Source: Methylococcaceae bacterium (GTDB taxonomy: Bacteria; Pseudomonadota; Gammaproteobacteria; Methylococcales; Methylomonadaceae). Taken from it: a stretch of 20,194 bases of DNA. The first letter of the stretch is position 1; every line of letters begins with the position of its first letter. The DNA is taken from the NCBI GenBank assembly GCA_013140465.1, contig JABFST010000168.1, positions 1-20,194 on the forward strand, written 5' to 3'. The position numbers and the translations under genes are program-made. Positions 1 to 8,475 of this stretch are shown piece after piece. Under the pieces are notes generated by a model. It was not told the origin of the DNA and did no database searches. It saw only the letters and a program-made list of their open reading frames with translations.

Positions 1-2
1 CT

Positions 3-38
3 CACCCTGCTGAATACGACATGTACTACAGCTTGTAA
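3..38 (+). CDS. C-terminal end of an unidentified protein (partial)
   Basis: One forward frame is open from the window edge to a TAA at 36-38 and reads HPAEYDMYYSL. It is followed 25 bases later by a strong rightward intrinsic terminator, which is what the end of a rightward gene would look like. Another forward frame is also open here, so the choice rests only on the terminator and the plausible composition of the tail. The protein cannot be identified from eleven residues. Confidence 0.4.
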   Translation, partial: HPAEYDMYYSL

Positions 39-63
39 TCGCTACAGTAAGATACTTGATATC

Positions 64-103
64 AGCCCCGCCCAGCCTATAACAGACTGGGCGGGGCTTT
101 TTT
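64..103 (+). terminator. Rho-independent terminator, rightward
   Basis: A perfect 12-bp GC-rich stem (64-75 pairing with 87-98, arm AGCCCCGCCCAG) has an 11-base loop and runs straight into six T residues at 98-103. This is a textbook intrinsic terminator for a gene entering from the left edge. Read leftward, the same hairpin lacks a T tract, so it would only weakly stop transcription from the epsI side. Confidence 0.88.
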
Positions 104-123
104 ATGCCCTTTGGATATTGGGT

Positions 124-753
124 TTATTCATGCACAGGGGCTTGCCCCATAAAGTCTTGCAGGGCGGCCTTAAGCAAAGCGGCACTCGTGCTTTGGCTAA
201 AACTGATGCTTCTGGAGGCGTTATCATCCGCTACATAAAACAGCGTAATGGGCTTTCTAGAGCTCACCAGCTGTTTAAGGGATTGTTGTAACTGATGGGC
301 AATAGGGTCGTCCACAAACTCGCCATCATAGACCAACACATAAGCCGCCATATTAGGCTTGGTGTCGTTGCGCAGCACATTGACGGGTATTTCGGGTTGC
401 AGGGGCAGGCGTTCTTGCCCTACTTCCTTAAGGTCACGAGCATAAGATAAGGCCAACTCTGGATGATGGTACAAGCGTTTGTGGTCATAAGAACGCCCGA
501 CAAACAAACGTAGCGGCTTGCCTTGTGGGTTGGTGTAGATGCGTTCAATCCAATCGTAGCAACCAAAAGTCTCCTGACCCCAAATAGGCAACCTGTTGGA
601 CGGTACGGACTTAAAATTGCCCAGCACTGGATTTATATTTTTGGCTGACAATCCGTCAACAGTAGTTAGGTCAAGATAGCTATGGATTACAGTCGGTATC
701 AGCGCCACCAACAAAACGAAGGCGACGGGCAAGGCGTAACGGGTAGAGGTCAT
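124..753 (-). CDS. epsI: EpsI-type exosortase-associated protein
   Basis: This 209-residue protein has one N-terminal membrane anchor (about residues 7-27) and a periplasmic remainder. EpsI-family proteins accompany exosortases either as separate genes or fused to the exosortase C-terminus; their exact role in processing PEP-CTERM proteins or in exopolysaccharide production is not settled. The start ATG overlaps the exosortase stop by 4 bases, so the two are translationally coupled. The assignment rests on this position plus family-like features: a W-x-E-R segment and a HHPELA motif near residue 96. The cysteine often seen shortly after the H-x-P-E motif in EpsI proteins is absent here, so this is a divergent member. 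It is the last gene of the leftward exosortase group. Confidence 0.72.
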   Translation of the reverse strand: MTSTRYALPVAFVLLVALIPTVIHSYLDLTTVDGLSAKNINPVLGNFKSVPSNRLPIWGQETFGCYDWIERIYTNPQGKPLRLFVGRSYDHKRLYHHPELALSYARDLKEVGQERLPLQPEIPVNVLRNDTKPNMAAYVLVYDGEFVDDPIAHQLQQSLKQLVSSRKPITLFYVADDNASRSISFSQSTSAALLKAALQDFMGQAPVHE

Positions 754-1634
754 TTGTGGGTCTCAGCAACAGGCTTCTTGACAACAGGATCTTGTCCTAT
801 ATAAAAAATAATGGGCAAAGCAATAACAAACGTCAACAAGCCAGAAGTTTCGTGCGCAGCGGTTGCCAACACATCGATGCCAAACCAATTGACCATTAAG
901 GTCAACAACAACACCCGCCCGATATTAACGACAATGGCTAAAGGTGCGGCAATCAGCAACAAGATGATTCGACGCGGTACAGATTGGCAAAAGTAAGCGG
1001 TAAGAATGGCGATGGTCACGGCGGCATATAAGGTTGCAAAACCGCTGCACGCATCGGCAACCATTAAAGTGCCGCCCTCAACCTCGATGATCGTTCCGCT
1101 AGAAAAAGCGGGTACACCTAAGACATCCAGCAGGAATGCCACACTTTTAGTGGCGATCAGGCGTAAAGCCATGTGGATGGATTCGGTAAACACCAGCGGG
1201 ATAGGCAAGGTCAGCAACAAGGTACACAGCGGAAACAAAATAGCTTTGGTGCGGGCAGTACCTAAAAATAACAAGGACAAGCCCGGCAGCGCGGCAAATA
1301 AGGCCAAACCCGCCAGTAATTGTGAATGCACCCCAGTGTCCAACATGTGCATCAGCAAGGCAGGGATTAGCACCGCAAAGCCCCAAGGATTGGAACTGAC
1401 TGGTAAGGACTTTAGCTTTTGCAGCTCCACCCACACCAAATAAAAAACCAGCCCGGCCACCAACACACCATGACCATTTTGCCAGACGCTCATCGTCCAG
1501 CGCTCCCATAACCACCCGGCTGTCGGCGCAAACAATAAGCCCAGCAGCCCAAGCACCAGCCAAAATAACCAACGGGGCTGGGCATTGATGTCCGTATCGG
1601 TCAGATAAGAGTCTTTTAACGTATGACTGTTCAT
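750..1634 (-). CDS. Exosortase (exosortase/archaeosortase family transpeptidase)
   Basis: This 294-residue polytopic membrane protein has about eight hydrophobic segments. The family's proposed active-site residues are all present: Cys196 in VADACSGF, Arg240 in VVNIGRVLL and His261 in AAHETSG. Exosortases are thought to cleave the C-terminal PEP-CTERM sorting signal of exported proteins at the inner membrane and join them to an as yet undefined acceptor. I chose the ATG at 1634 because the frame open upstream to 1742 has no family-like sequence, whereas this start gives a short cytoplasmic N-terminus before the first membrane helix. The upstream ribosome binding site is weak. EpsI is a separate coupled gene rather than a C-terminal fusion. 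No PEP-CTERM substrate gene is in the window. Confidence 0.9.
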   Translation of the reverse strand: MNSHTLKDSYLTDTDINAQPRWLFWLVLGLLGLLFAPTAGWLWERWTMSVWQNGHGVLVAGLVFYLVWVELQKLKSLPVSSNPWGFAVLIPALLMHMLDTGVHSQLLAGLALFAALPGLSLLFLGTARTKAILFPLCTLLLTLPIPLVFTESIHMALRLIATKSVAFLLDVLGVPAFSSGTIIEVEGGTLMVADACSGFATLYAAVTIAILTAYFCQSVPRRIILLLIAAPLAIVVNIGRVLLLTLMVNWFGIDVLATAAHETSGLLTFVIALPIIFYIGQDPVVKKPVAETHK

Positions 1635-1746
1635 GCAGGAAATACCTATTTTGATAAGAACATAATATGGCACGCATAGCTTAAAGTGCCTGGAATTTTG
1701 GGGCCTCAATGGCGCGGGTACGCCAAACAACCCACCCGTCATAAAG

Positions 1747-3105
1747 CTATTCGTTTACATGAATACTGTATTTGTCAAACAACGCATACAACGTAGGCCG
1801 CGTAACGCCCAATAACCGCGCCGTATTGGATATATTGTTGTTGGAGTAGGTCAACGCCCTTCTGATCGCCGAGGTTTCGGCAACTTCGCGGACTACTTTT
1901 AAATTAAAGGGCATCGTCGCATCAACATTTTCCTCCAGTTCCAAATCTTCAAAACTAATGTAATTATCGTCTGCCATGATGACGGCACGTTTAATTTTGT
2001 TTTCAAGTTCACGAATATTTCCGGGCCACGCATAAGACTCTATGGCATTGGCGGCCTCGGTGCTGAAACTTTTTATTTTTTTGTTATGTTCTTCGCAATA
2101 ACGCCTTAAAAATGCCGTGGCTATGGTGATCGCATCGCCCTCACGCTCCCTTAACGGCGGGATATTAATCGCTATTTCGCTGACCCTATAAAACAAATCC
2201 AGCCTAAATTTTCCCTCGTCAATCAAAGTTTGCAGGTTTTGGTGGGTTGCGCAAATAATGCGGACATTAATCGGTATTTCTTGCCGACCACCTACGCGCT
2301 CTATCGTGCGCTCTTGCAAAAAACGCAGTAATTTAGACTGCAAAGACAAGGGCAAATCGCCAATTTCATCGAGAAAAAATGTGCCATTATGGGCATACTC
2401 GATTTTACCCTTGGTTTGCTGGTTAGCACCTGTAAAAGCACCTTTTTCGTAGCCAAACAATTCGCTTTCCAGCAAGGTTTCAGGAATCGCGGCGCAGTTG
2501 ACAGCAACAAAAGCTTGCCCTTTGCGCTCGCTTAAGCGGTGTATGGCCCTAGCCAACACTTCTTTACCCGTACCGCTTTCACCCAGCAACAAAGTAGTCG
2601 CATTGGTCGGGGCGATTTTTTCGACTTTGCGGCAGAGATCCTGCATTTTTTTACACGAGGCGATTAAGCCCGACAACGGTTCAGCGGTTTGCTGCTGTTG
2701 CAGGGTTTGATGCGCCTTTTCCAAGGTGCTGAGCTGAAAAGCCCGCTCCACGATTAAATTGAGCACATCCAAGTCGATAGGCTTTTGATAAAAATCATAA
2801 GCCCCCAAGGCCACGGCTTGGATAGCATGTTCACGGTCATCATTGCCGGTAACGACAATGACTTTAGTGGCAGGCGCCAATTCCAAAATTTCTTGTAGGG
2901 TCTTAAGCCCTTCGCTGGCATTGGCAGGATCAGGCGGCAGCCCTAGGTCCAACGTCACAACGCTAGGCATGTGACGCCTTAGGGCCGTAATCGCATCGTT
3001 ACGGTTGCCGGCAATAACCACTTGATAGGCTTCAAAACCCCATTTTAATTGTTTCTGTAAGCCTAGGTCATCCTCAACAATCAGCAAAACTCTTTTGTCG
3101 TCCAA
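1747..3105 (-). CDS. prsR: PEP-CTERM-box sigma-54 response regulator PrsR
   Basis: A 452-residue NtrC-type regulator. The receiver domain (about 5-120) has the acidic pocket E11/D12/D13, phospho-acceptor D53 and K108. The AAA+ domain carries Walker A GESGTGKE (175-182) and the sigma-54-contacting GAFTGA loop (222-227). A Fis-type helix-turn-helix ends the protein (ISNTARLLGVTRPTLYALF). In exosortase genomes such regulators, with the kinase PrsK, switch on sigma-54 promoters of sorting-signal proteins and polysaccharide genes. Its place directly upstream of the exosortase supports PrsR over a generic NtrC paralogue. No prsK is adjacent. Translation begins at TTG: no in-frame ATG lies between it and the upstream stop, and a GAGGG Shine-Dalgarno sits 7 bases before it. 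Confidence 0.9.
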   Translation of the reverse strand: MDDKRVLLIVEDDLGLQKQLKWGFEAYQVVIAGNRNDAITALRRHMPSVVTLDLGLPPDPANASEGLKTLQEILELAPATKVIVVTGNDDREHAIQAVALGAYDFYQKPIDLDVLNLIVERAFQLSTLEKAHQTLQQQQTAEPLSGLIASCKKMQDLCRKVEKIAPTNATTLLLGESGTGKEVLARAIHRLSERKGQAFVAVNCAAIPETLLESELFGYEKGAFTGANQQTKGKIEYAHNGTFFLDEIGDLPLSLQSKLLRFLQERTIERVGGRQEIPINVRIICATHQNLQTLIDEGKFRLDLFYRVSEIAINIPPLREREGDAITIATAFLRRYCEEHNKKIKSFSTEAANAIESYAWPGNIRELENKIKRAVIMADDNYISFEDLELEENVDATMPFNLKVVREVAETSAIRRALTYSNNNISNTARLLGVTRPTLYALFDKYSIHVNE

Positions 3106-3117
3106 TGTGTTACCCTC
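3103..3117 (-). promoter_or_regulatory. Ribosome binding site deciding the TTG start of prsR
   Basis: On the leftward strand GAGGG (3113-3117) lies 7 bases before a TTG at 3103-3105. The frame closes at a TAA a short way upstream with no ATG between, so TTG is the only reasonable start for the complete receiver domain. Confidence 0.75.
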
Positions 3118-3335
3118 TTTCTTATGTAAGCTTTCAGCACCTTAACGCCCAAAGAAAATCTGGTGTGGCATAGGCCAAAAACGCAATAACCCGTTTTTGC
3201 CTGTAGCCTTTCCAGTCGGGCATTGTTAAACCGTACCAAACTGTTGCTTATTTATTCCGTTTGAAAAATAGATCCACCGTACTGACAGGATAAGTGACAT
3301 CTGCTTTAACTGTAGCCATAGTGCCTAAGCCCTAA

Positions 3336-3350
3336 AACGCAGGGGGCGTT
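3336..3350 (-). terminator. Possible weak terminator hairpin at the end of the asparagine-synthase-like gene
   Basis: A 5-bp stem (AACGC/GCGTT, 5-base loop) overlaps the stop codon of the leftward asparagine-synthase-like gene and is followed by TTAG rather than a real T run. A second hairpin (3176-3199, 8-bp CAAAAACG/CGTTTTTG stem) lies further on in the 243-bp gap before prsR. Either could attenuate transcription, but neither is a convincing terminator, so read-through into prsR is possible. Confidence 0.25.
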
Positions 3351-5169
3351 AAACTGAATGGCTAACCAGCCACTGTTCCAACATAATCAACAACCAAATC
3401 ATCACGCCATAATAGGAGGCATGGCCCTCCTGATGTAACTGGATGAGTTTTTTTATATATGCTGGATTTAAGAAATTACGTTTTTCAATGCTCGCCAAAC
3501 TGGCTTCGGCAAACTGCTTAAGTTCTTTATCTTCTGCCATCCACACCCCAAACGGCAAGCCAAAACCTTGTTTATTTTTAGCTAAGGTGGTTTTGGGCAA
3601 GAAATTTTGCAAACTTTCCCGATAAAACGCGCGCAACTCAAAACGCTGCATTAACCATTTGGAAGGGATAGTCGCCGCAAATTCCACCAAGTTTTCTTGC
3701 AACATCGGGTATTGCACTCGGATACCGGCTAGTTCGCACATTTGGCTAACTTTTCTAAGATCGTTATCCGCCAAGGTAAACTTACCGTCCAAATACAACA
3801 TTTGCTTGACCAAATCATTGCCTGGCGTGCGCCGATAAGTAGACTGCAAAGTATGCAGTGGCACTTCGGCATCAATTTGCCCAAGAAAATCCTCAGAAAA
3901 AATCTCCGCCAAGGGTGTCCTGTGCAAAAAGTTGTAGGTTTCCATACGCGCTGGCATCGGAATATTGGCTTGGTCTATATAACTTTTTAGTTTTTGCAAG
4001 GGCGGCAGCCCGCCCGCTAAAGGCTCAAGCACCGCTTTGGCAAAACCGGGGACATGACGGTAGACATCAAACACCAGCTGTTTGGCATAACGCGCATTAC
4101 CCGCAAAAATTTCGTCCCCGCCATCACCTGCCAGCAATTGGGTCATGCCCCGCTCGCGGGCAAACTTGGCGCAATAATAAGTGGGGATCGCTGAGGCATT
4201 GCCAAAGGGCTCGCTATAGGTCTGCGCAATCAGCGGTATCGCTTGCAGCACATCAGCCGGTGTCACATAGTATTCGTGTAGCTTAACTTTAAAATGCTGG
4301 GCAGCGGCGCGGGCGTATTCCATCTCATCATAACCCTCGGCATCAAACCCCATCGTAAAGGCATCAACAGGCCGACCTGCCAACTTTTGGAAGAAACCTG
4401 TCACGGTACTGCTGTCTAGGCCGCCGCTTAAAAACGCGCCAGTGTGTTCATCTGGGACACACGCCGCAACAGCTTGTTCCAATTGCGCTGGCAATTGCCG
4501 CAATAATTCGGCCTTGCTCAATAGGCTGTCTTGATAATGTCTGTGCCAGTAAAAATCCCGTTTTAAACTGCCACTGTCAAGCTCGGCAAACTCCCCGGGT
4601 TGTAGCTTGCTGACACCTTTGTAAATGCTGCCGGGGCTAGGGATCATGTGAAAATACAAGTAATTAAAAATCCCTTGCGGATCAGTCTCCGTCTTAACGC
4701 CAGAATGGGCAACCAGCTGTCCTAGCTGTGAGGCCAACACCAACAAGCCATCTGCGTAATAAAACGCCAACGGATAAATCCCGATACGGTCAATTGCCAA
4801 CAGCGCGTAGTTGCGTTCCGGCTGCAACAAAGCAAAGGCAAAAGGCCCTTTGATTTTTTCCAGCACACTACGCCCATAACGCAAATAACCTTCGGCTAAC
4901 GCTGCCGCCGCGCCTAGCTTGTGCGCCTGCTCCGCCAACACCGGGTCATCCCAATGTGGCGTACCTTCCAGTATCACCGATAAACCCGCCGTCTGATAAA
5001 CACTAGGCACTTGCACATTGCCATGCCCTCCTAACCCAGCACGTTCATGGTTAATCGCAACGCGCTCGGTAGCAGCGGTCAAACACGTTGAGGCAGCAAA
5101 TTGGCTATCGAGCGTATACCCTAAAGCCGATGTAGTAGCCGTTGATAGCCAGCCATAAATTGAACTCAT
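3349..5169 (-). CDS. Asparagine-synthase-like protein lacking the glutaminase cysteine
   Basis: 606 residues with the AsnB layout: an N-terminal Ntn-type glutaminase-like domain (about 1-200) and a C-terminal ATP-dependent synthetase domain with the PP-loop FLSGGLDSS (SGGLDSS at 248-254). Active members begin Met-Cys-Gly-Ile, with Cys2 as glutaminase nucleophile; this one begins Met-Ser-Ser-Ile, so it should not hydrolyse glutamine and may use free ammonia or transfer another group. The ATG at 5169 is preferred to a GTG at 5175, because an AGGA lies 8 bases before the ATG but only 2 before the GTG. Asparagine-synthase-like genes are frequent in exosortase/exopolysaccharide loci, where they are presumed to amidate sugars or peptides. 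The gene lies upstream of prsR on the same strand. The substrate is unknown. Confidence 0.85.
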   Translation of the reverse strand: MSSIYGWLSTATTSALGYTLDSQFAASTCLTAATERVAINHERAGLGGHGNVQVPSVYQTAGLSVILEGTPHWDDPVLAEQAHKLGAAAALAEGYLRYGRSVLEKIKGPFAFALLQPERNYALLAIDRIGIYPLAFYYADGLLVLASQLGQLVAHSGVKTETDPQGIFNYLYFHMIPSPGSIYKGVSKLQPGEFAELDSGSLKRDFYWHRHYQDSLLSKAELLRQLPAQLEQAVAACVPDEHTGAFLSGGLDSSTVTGFFQKLAGRPVDAFTMGFDAEGYDEMEYARAAAQHFKVKLHEYYVTPADVLQAIPLIAQTYSEPFGNASAIPTYYCAKFARERGMTQLLAGDGGDEIFAGNARYAKQLVFDVYRHVPGFAKAVLEPLAGGLPPLQKLKSYIDQANIPMPARMETYNFLHRTPLAEIFSEDFLGQIDAEVPLHTLQSTYRRTPGNDLVKQMLYLDGKFTLADNDLRKVSQMCELAGIRVQYPMLQENLVEFAATIPSKWLMQRFELRAFYRESLQNFLPKTTLAKNKQGFGLPFGVWMAEDKELKQFAEASLASIEKRNFLNPAYIKKLIQLHQEGHASYYGVMIWLLIMLEQWLVSHSV

Positions 5170-5175
5170 AATCAC

Positions 5176-5621
5176 TTTCCTAGCTTTGTCATTAATATTC
5201 TTACGTCCGCCCGCTTATGCACAAACGGATTATGGGCACAGCCGCCCCATCCTATAGGAAACCTGCATTTCCAAGACACCCGCACTACGCCCTTAAATTC
5301 TAGGCTTAAAAACTTGAACATTTGACGTTTATATTCTATGGCAGGGTTATTCTCACAACAATGACATAATTAACATTTGGCTTGAATTATTTTTAATTAA
5401 ATCGGGCAACGCCTGATGGCTTAAGCCAAAGCGTGCGTTAATGCGCCGCTTAACCACCCCATCTAAAACGATGATGTCGGGTAGGCAATACGGTGGGAAT
5501 GCCAATAGGTGACATGGGAAAATATTTCTGGCCTATTTGTGGGCTTTTGCTAAAAATTCGGCTGAACTCTGTCTGGTTCTGCGGTATTATCGCACACCAC
5601 AACTCTAATTAAGGTATCACT
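5176..5621. other. Divergent intergenic region
   Basis: About 446 bases separate the leftward asparagine-synthase-like gene from rightward rpiA. I see no credible small gene. It contains a perfect 12-base palindrome TGGCTTAAGCCA (5417-5428), a possible operator. A TATTAT hexamer (5585-5590), 31 bases before the rpiA start, could be its -10 element, but the matching -35 is poor. I found no good sigma-54 (GG-N10-GC) site facing the leftward gene. Confidence 0.4.
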
Positions 5622-6275
5622 ATGACACAAGATGAATTAAAACAAAAAGTAGCACAAGCGGCATTGCATTACATCAAAAATGTCAGCATCGTCGGTGTCG
5701 GCACAGGCTCTACAGTGAAGCATTTTATTGATTATTTAGCAGATTTTAAGGCGGATATTGAAGGCGCAGTGTCCAGTTCAGAAGTCAGCACCGCACACCT
5801 GAAAAAAGTGGGCATCCCTGTCCTGGACTTAAATTCGGTCGGCACGCTGGATGTCTATATAGACGGCGCCGATGAAGTCAGCCCGCACAAACATTTGATT
5901 AAAGGCGGCGGCGGCGCATTAACCCGCGAAAAAATCATTGCTGCCGCCAGCAAACAATTTGTCTGCATCGTTGATGAAACAAAAACCGTTGATGTGCTGG
6001 GGGCTTTTCCGCTACCGATTGAAGTCATCCCTATGGCCAGAAGCTATGTCGCCAGAGAAATGGTTAAATTGGGCGGACAACCTGTCTGGCGCGAAAACTT
6101 TATTACCGACAACCATAACCTGATCTTGGATGTGCATAACCTGAACATTTTGGATCCGATAAAATTAGAACAAATCATCAATAATATTACTGGGGTCGTC
6201 ACCGTAGGTTTGTTTGCGATACGCCCTGCTGATGTCGTACTCATCGGCAAAGGCACAGAAGTCATCACCCAATAA
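5622..6275 (+). CDS. rpiA: Ribose-5-phosphate isomerase A
   Basis: This 217-residue cytoplasmic enzyme interconverts ribose-5-phosphate and ribulose-5-phosphate in the non-oxidative pentose phosphate pathway. In methylotrophs using the ribulose monophosphate cycle it would also help regenerate the formaldehyde acceptor. Phosphate-binding GTGST (27-31), DGADE (81-85) and [11 protein letters not shown] (94-104) are all present. Asp81, Asp84, Lys94 and Glu103 fall at the same numbers as the active-site residues of E. coli RpiA, and the length is close to the usual 219. AAGG lies about 7 bases before the ATG. It is transcribed alone and converges on the secretion operon. Confidence 0.97.
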   Translation: MTQDELKQKVAQAALHYIKNVSIVGVGTGSTVKHFIDYLADFKADIEGAVSSSEVSTAHLKKVGIPVLDLNSVGTLDVYIDGADEVSPHKHLIKGGGGALTREKIIAAASKQFVCIVDETKTVDVLGAFPLPIEVIPMARSYVAREMVKLGGQPVWRENFITDNHNLILDVHNLNILDPIKLEQIINNITGVVTVGLFAIRPADVVLIGKGTEVITQ

Positions 6276-6284
6276 CGCATACCC

Positions 6285-6307
6285 AGGTGGGCGTATAACG
6301 CCCACCT
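6285..6307. terminator. Bidirectional hairpin between rpiA and gspD
   Basis: A perfect 9-bp stem AGGTGGGCG/CGCCCACCT with a 5-base loop sits between the rpiA stop and the gspD stop. The rightward side is followed by ATCCGCTTTT, so the T run is offset by several bases; the leftward side has none. Its placement between convergent genes suggests it ends both transcripts. Confidence 0.6.
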
Positions 6308-6315
6308 ATCCGCTT

Positions 6316-8475
6316 TTAGTCACCTAGGGCATCCTTGTAAATGCCTGTCAATTTACGCTTAAACTCATCGGTCACGGCCTTGGCATCTTGTTTAGTTTGC
6401 ACCACACGCGGTGTAATCAGTACCACCAACTCCGTCCTGCCCACGTTTTTAGTCGTGCCGCCAAACAACGGCCCCACGACTGGCAATTCGTTAAAATACG
6501 GGATGCCGGATGTGCCATAAGTGTTGTTTTCCCTAATCAAACCGCCTAGCACTATCGTTTCGCCCGTCTGCACGGCAACTGAGCTTTTAATCTCGCGCGT
6601 CAAAATGTCGGGGTTGCTGCCATCAGATTTTGCCGAACCCGGATCTTCAACACTTTGGTCAATTTCCATAATCACCAAACCGCTGGCATTGACGCGTGGC
6701 TTAATTTTTAGCTTAACACCTGTTTTGCGCTGTTCTAGTGGATTGGTTTGAAGTAGGCCCGTGCCTGTAGTGGTATTGCCGGTGGTGCTATTTAAATTTG
6801 TGGTTTGTCCTGTCCTAAGCGATATTTCGGTACCCACCTGCATAGAGGCTTCCTGATTATTAAGCACCATTAACGACGGCGACGAAACAATATTAATGTT
6901 GTTCTTTTTGGCTTGGGTGTTTAACAACGCCTTTACTGCTTGAGAACTGTAAATCGCGCTAAAACCACCTGTTGCCGCCGCAGCAGCGGCATCCGCCGCC
7001 GTCCCCAAGGTATTTGCCACTGCTCCTGGAGGTGAACCTGTCCCTGCCAAAGCATCATTGCCGCTATGCAAATACCACGAAATACCATATTTTAAATCGT
7101 TGGTGAGCGTAACTTCGGCAATCGTTGCATCTATCAACACCTGTAGCGGCAATATGTCCAGCTGTTTGATGATGGGCAGGATCACCTCATATTCTTGGGT
7201 GGTGGCAACCACGATCACCGAGTTATTAGGTTCATCGGCAATAATCCGCACATCCCCGACATTAGACACTTTAGAGTCACCTGTCGCCGCTGCGCCACCC
7301 GTATTGGCACTGGCAGAAGTTTTTGCCACCGTCTGTTTAGTCGGTTGCTTGTTAGTGGCAGAGGCGGATTTTTGCCCAGGCGCCAATTTAGCTTGGGTGT
7401 TTTTCTTAGGTGCAGCTCCCGTAAAGATTTCATTCAGCGTGTCAGCCAATTCGGTAGCATCGACGTTTTGCACCTTATAGACATTAACGCCACCGCCGGT
7501 CGCGGTATTGGCCTTATCCAAGCGCCCGACCCAGTTATTAATGTCTTCCAAATAGCGCGCCTGATGGGTGATTGCCAGTATGGCATTTAAACGCTCTATC
7601 GCCATAAACTGAAAAAACTCGGACTCATCCGACTTGCCTTTTTTATAAAAAATGCCTTCCAGCTCTTTTATAACCGTTTCAGGATCGGCGTGGGTCAGCG
7701 GGAACAAGCCAAAAGAACGGCCTTTTAACACGTCTATGTCGAAGGTATCAACCATGTCCAACACCCGCGCGATTTCGTCAGCTGTGCCGGAAACCACCAT
7801 AATGTTGCGCGTACCGTCCACATTAAGGATGGTCTTTTCTTGCACCAAAGGCTTAATGACATCGGCAATATCTTGTACCGCGACATTTCTGACCGGAATC
7901 ACCCGCGTTTGATAGCCGGAACGGCTGTTGGCAATATTGGAGGTATATAAAGCATCCGCCGCTGGCTCTATGTGGTATATGCGCCCGTCCCTAACCAACG
8001 CCGCGCTGTTCATGCGCAACACCATTTCCAAGGTGGGCAACAGCTCTTCGTCAGTCAGCGGCTCGGTGGTTTGCAACGTGACTTTACCCGCTACTTTAGG
8101 GCTAAGCACATAATTTTGCTTAAGAATATCACCTAAGATAACTTTTGCCACCTCGCCCAAATCAGCATCATCAAAATTCAAACTGTAAGAACCCGTACCC
8201 GTCGTGGCTAATCTACGGTGTTGCGGGGCCTCATTGGCAACAAAACGGTTGTTGCCCGGAAACAATTCACTCTTGGGCTTTTGTGTTTCGGTGGCGGGGG
8301 GCTTGTTTTGCAGTTCTTTAAAAACGACATCCGTGCGTTTTTTAACAGGTGTTTTGGTAACTCTAGTTTGCGCTGGTTTAGTCACAGGCTTTTTCGCCAT
8401 CAGACCACAGCTACTGAGCGATAAACCCATAAGCACACAGCAAGAAACCGCCGCTATTTTTTTATAAGTTTTCAT
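6316..8475 (-). CDS. gspD: Type II secretion outer-membrane secretin GspD (lipoprotein type)
   Basis: About 719 residues. It starts with a lipoprotein signal peptide with lipobox LSSC (Cys23), followed by Gly rather than Asp, consistent with outer-membrane sorting. The N0 domain follows (SLNFDDADLGEVAKVIL region), then repeated N1-N3 domains with a Lys/Thr/Ala-rich linker in the third, and the secretin domain ending in GLIRENN, the GIPYFNELPVVGPLF segment and LVVLITPRVV. It would form the multimeric outer-membrane exit channel. The ATG at 8475 gives this signal peptide and overlaps the preceding gene by 14 bases; a longer frame to 8571 only adds unconserved residues over that gene. It is last in the operon, as in Xanthomonas xps. 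Lipidated secretins such as Pseudomonas HxcQ can reach the outer membrane without a pilotin, and no pilotin gene is present here. Confidence 0.95.
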   Translation of the reverse strand: MKTYKKIAAVSCCVLMGLSLSSCGLMAKKPVTKPAQTRVTKTPVKKRTDVVFKELQNKPPATETQKPKSELFPGNNRFVANEAPQHRRLATTGTGSYSLNFDDADLGEVAKVILGDILKQNYVLSPKVAGKVTLQTTEPLTDEELLPTLEMVLRMNSAALVRDGRIYHIEPAADALYTSNIANSRSGYQTRVIPVRNVAVQDIADVIKPLVQEKTILNVDGTRNIMVVSGTADEIARVLDMVDTFDIDVLKGRSFGLFPLTHADPETVIKELEGIFYKKGKSDESEFFQFMAIERLNAILAITHQARYLEDINNWVGRLDKANTATGGGVNVYKVQNVDATELADTLNEIFTGAAPKKNTQAKLAPGQKSASATNKQPTKQTVAKTSASANTGGAAATGDSKVSNVGDVRIIADEPNNSVIVVATTQEYEVILPIIKQLDILPLQVLIDATIAEVTLTNDLKYGISWYLHSGNDALAGTGSPPGAVANTLGTAADAAAAAATGGFSAIYSSQAVKALLNTQAKKNNINIVSSPSLMVLNNQEASMQVGTEISLRTGQTTNLNSTTGNTTTGTGLLQTNPLEQRKTGVKLKIKPRVNASGLVIMEIDQSVEDPGSAKSDGSNPDILTREIKSSVAVQTGETIVLGGLIRENNTYGTSGIPYFNELPVVGPLFGGTTKNVGRTELVVLITPRVVQTKQDAKAVTDEFKRKLTGIYKDALGD

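Noticed and set aside
1006..1443. Rightward 145-codon frame opposite the exosortase gene
   Set aside because: Antisense to a membrane protein with all family catalytic residues; the frame has no domain or ribosome binding site.
1147..1677. Leftward 176-codon frame overlapping the exosortase gene in another frame
   Set aside because: Same-strand out-of-frame shadow; the exosortase frame carries the conserved Cys, Arg and His motifs.
1635..1746. Sigma-54 promoter upstream of the exosortase, for PrsR
   Set aside because: A GGCAC-like sequence is present, but the GC element is not 10 bases beyond the GG, so it does not fit a -24/-12 promoter.
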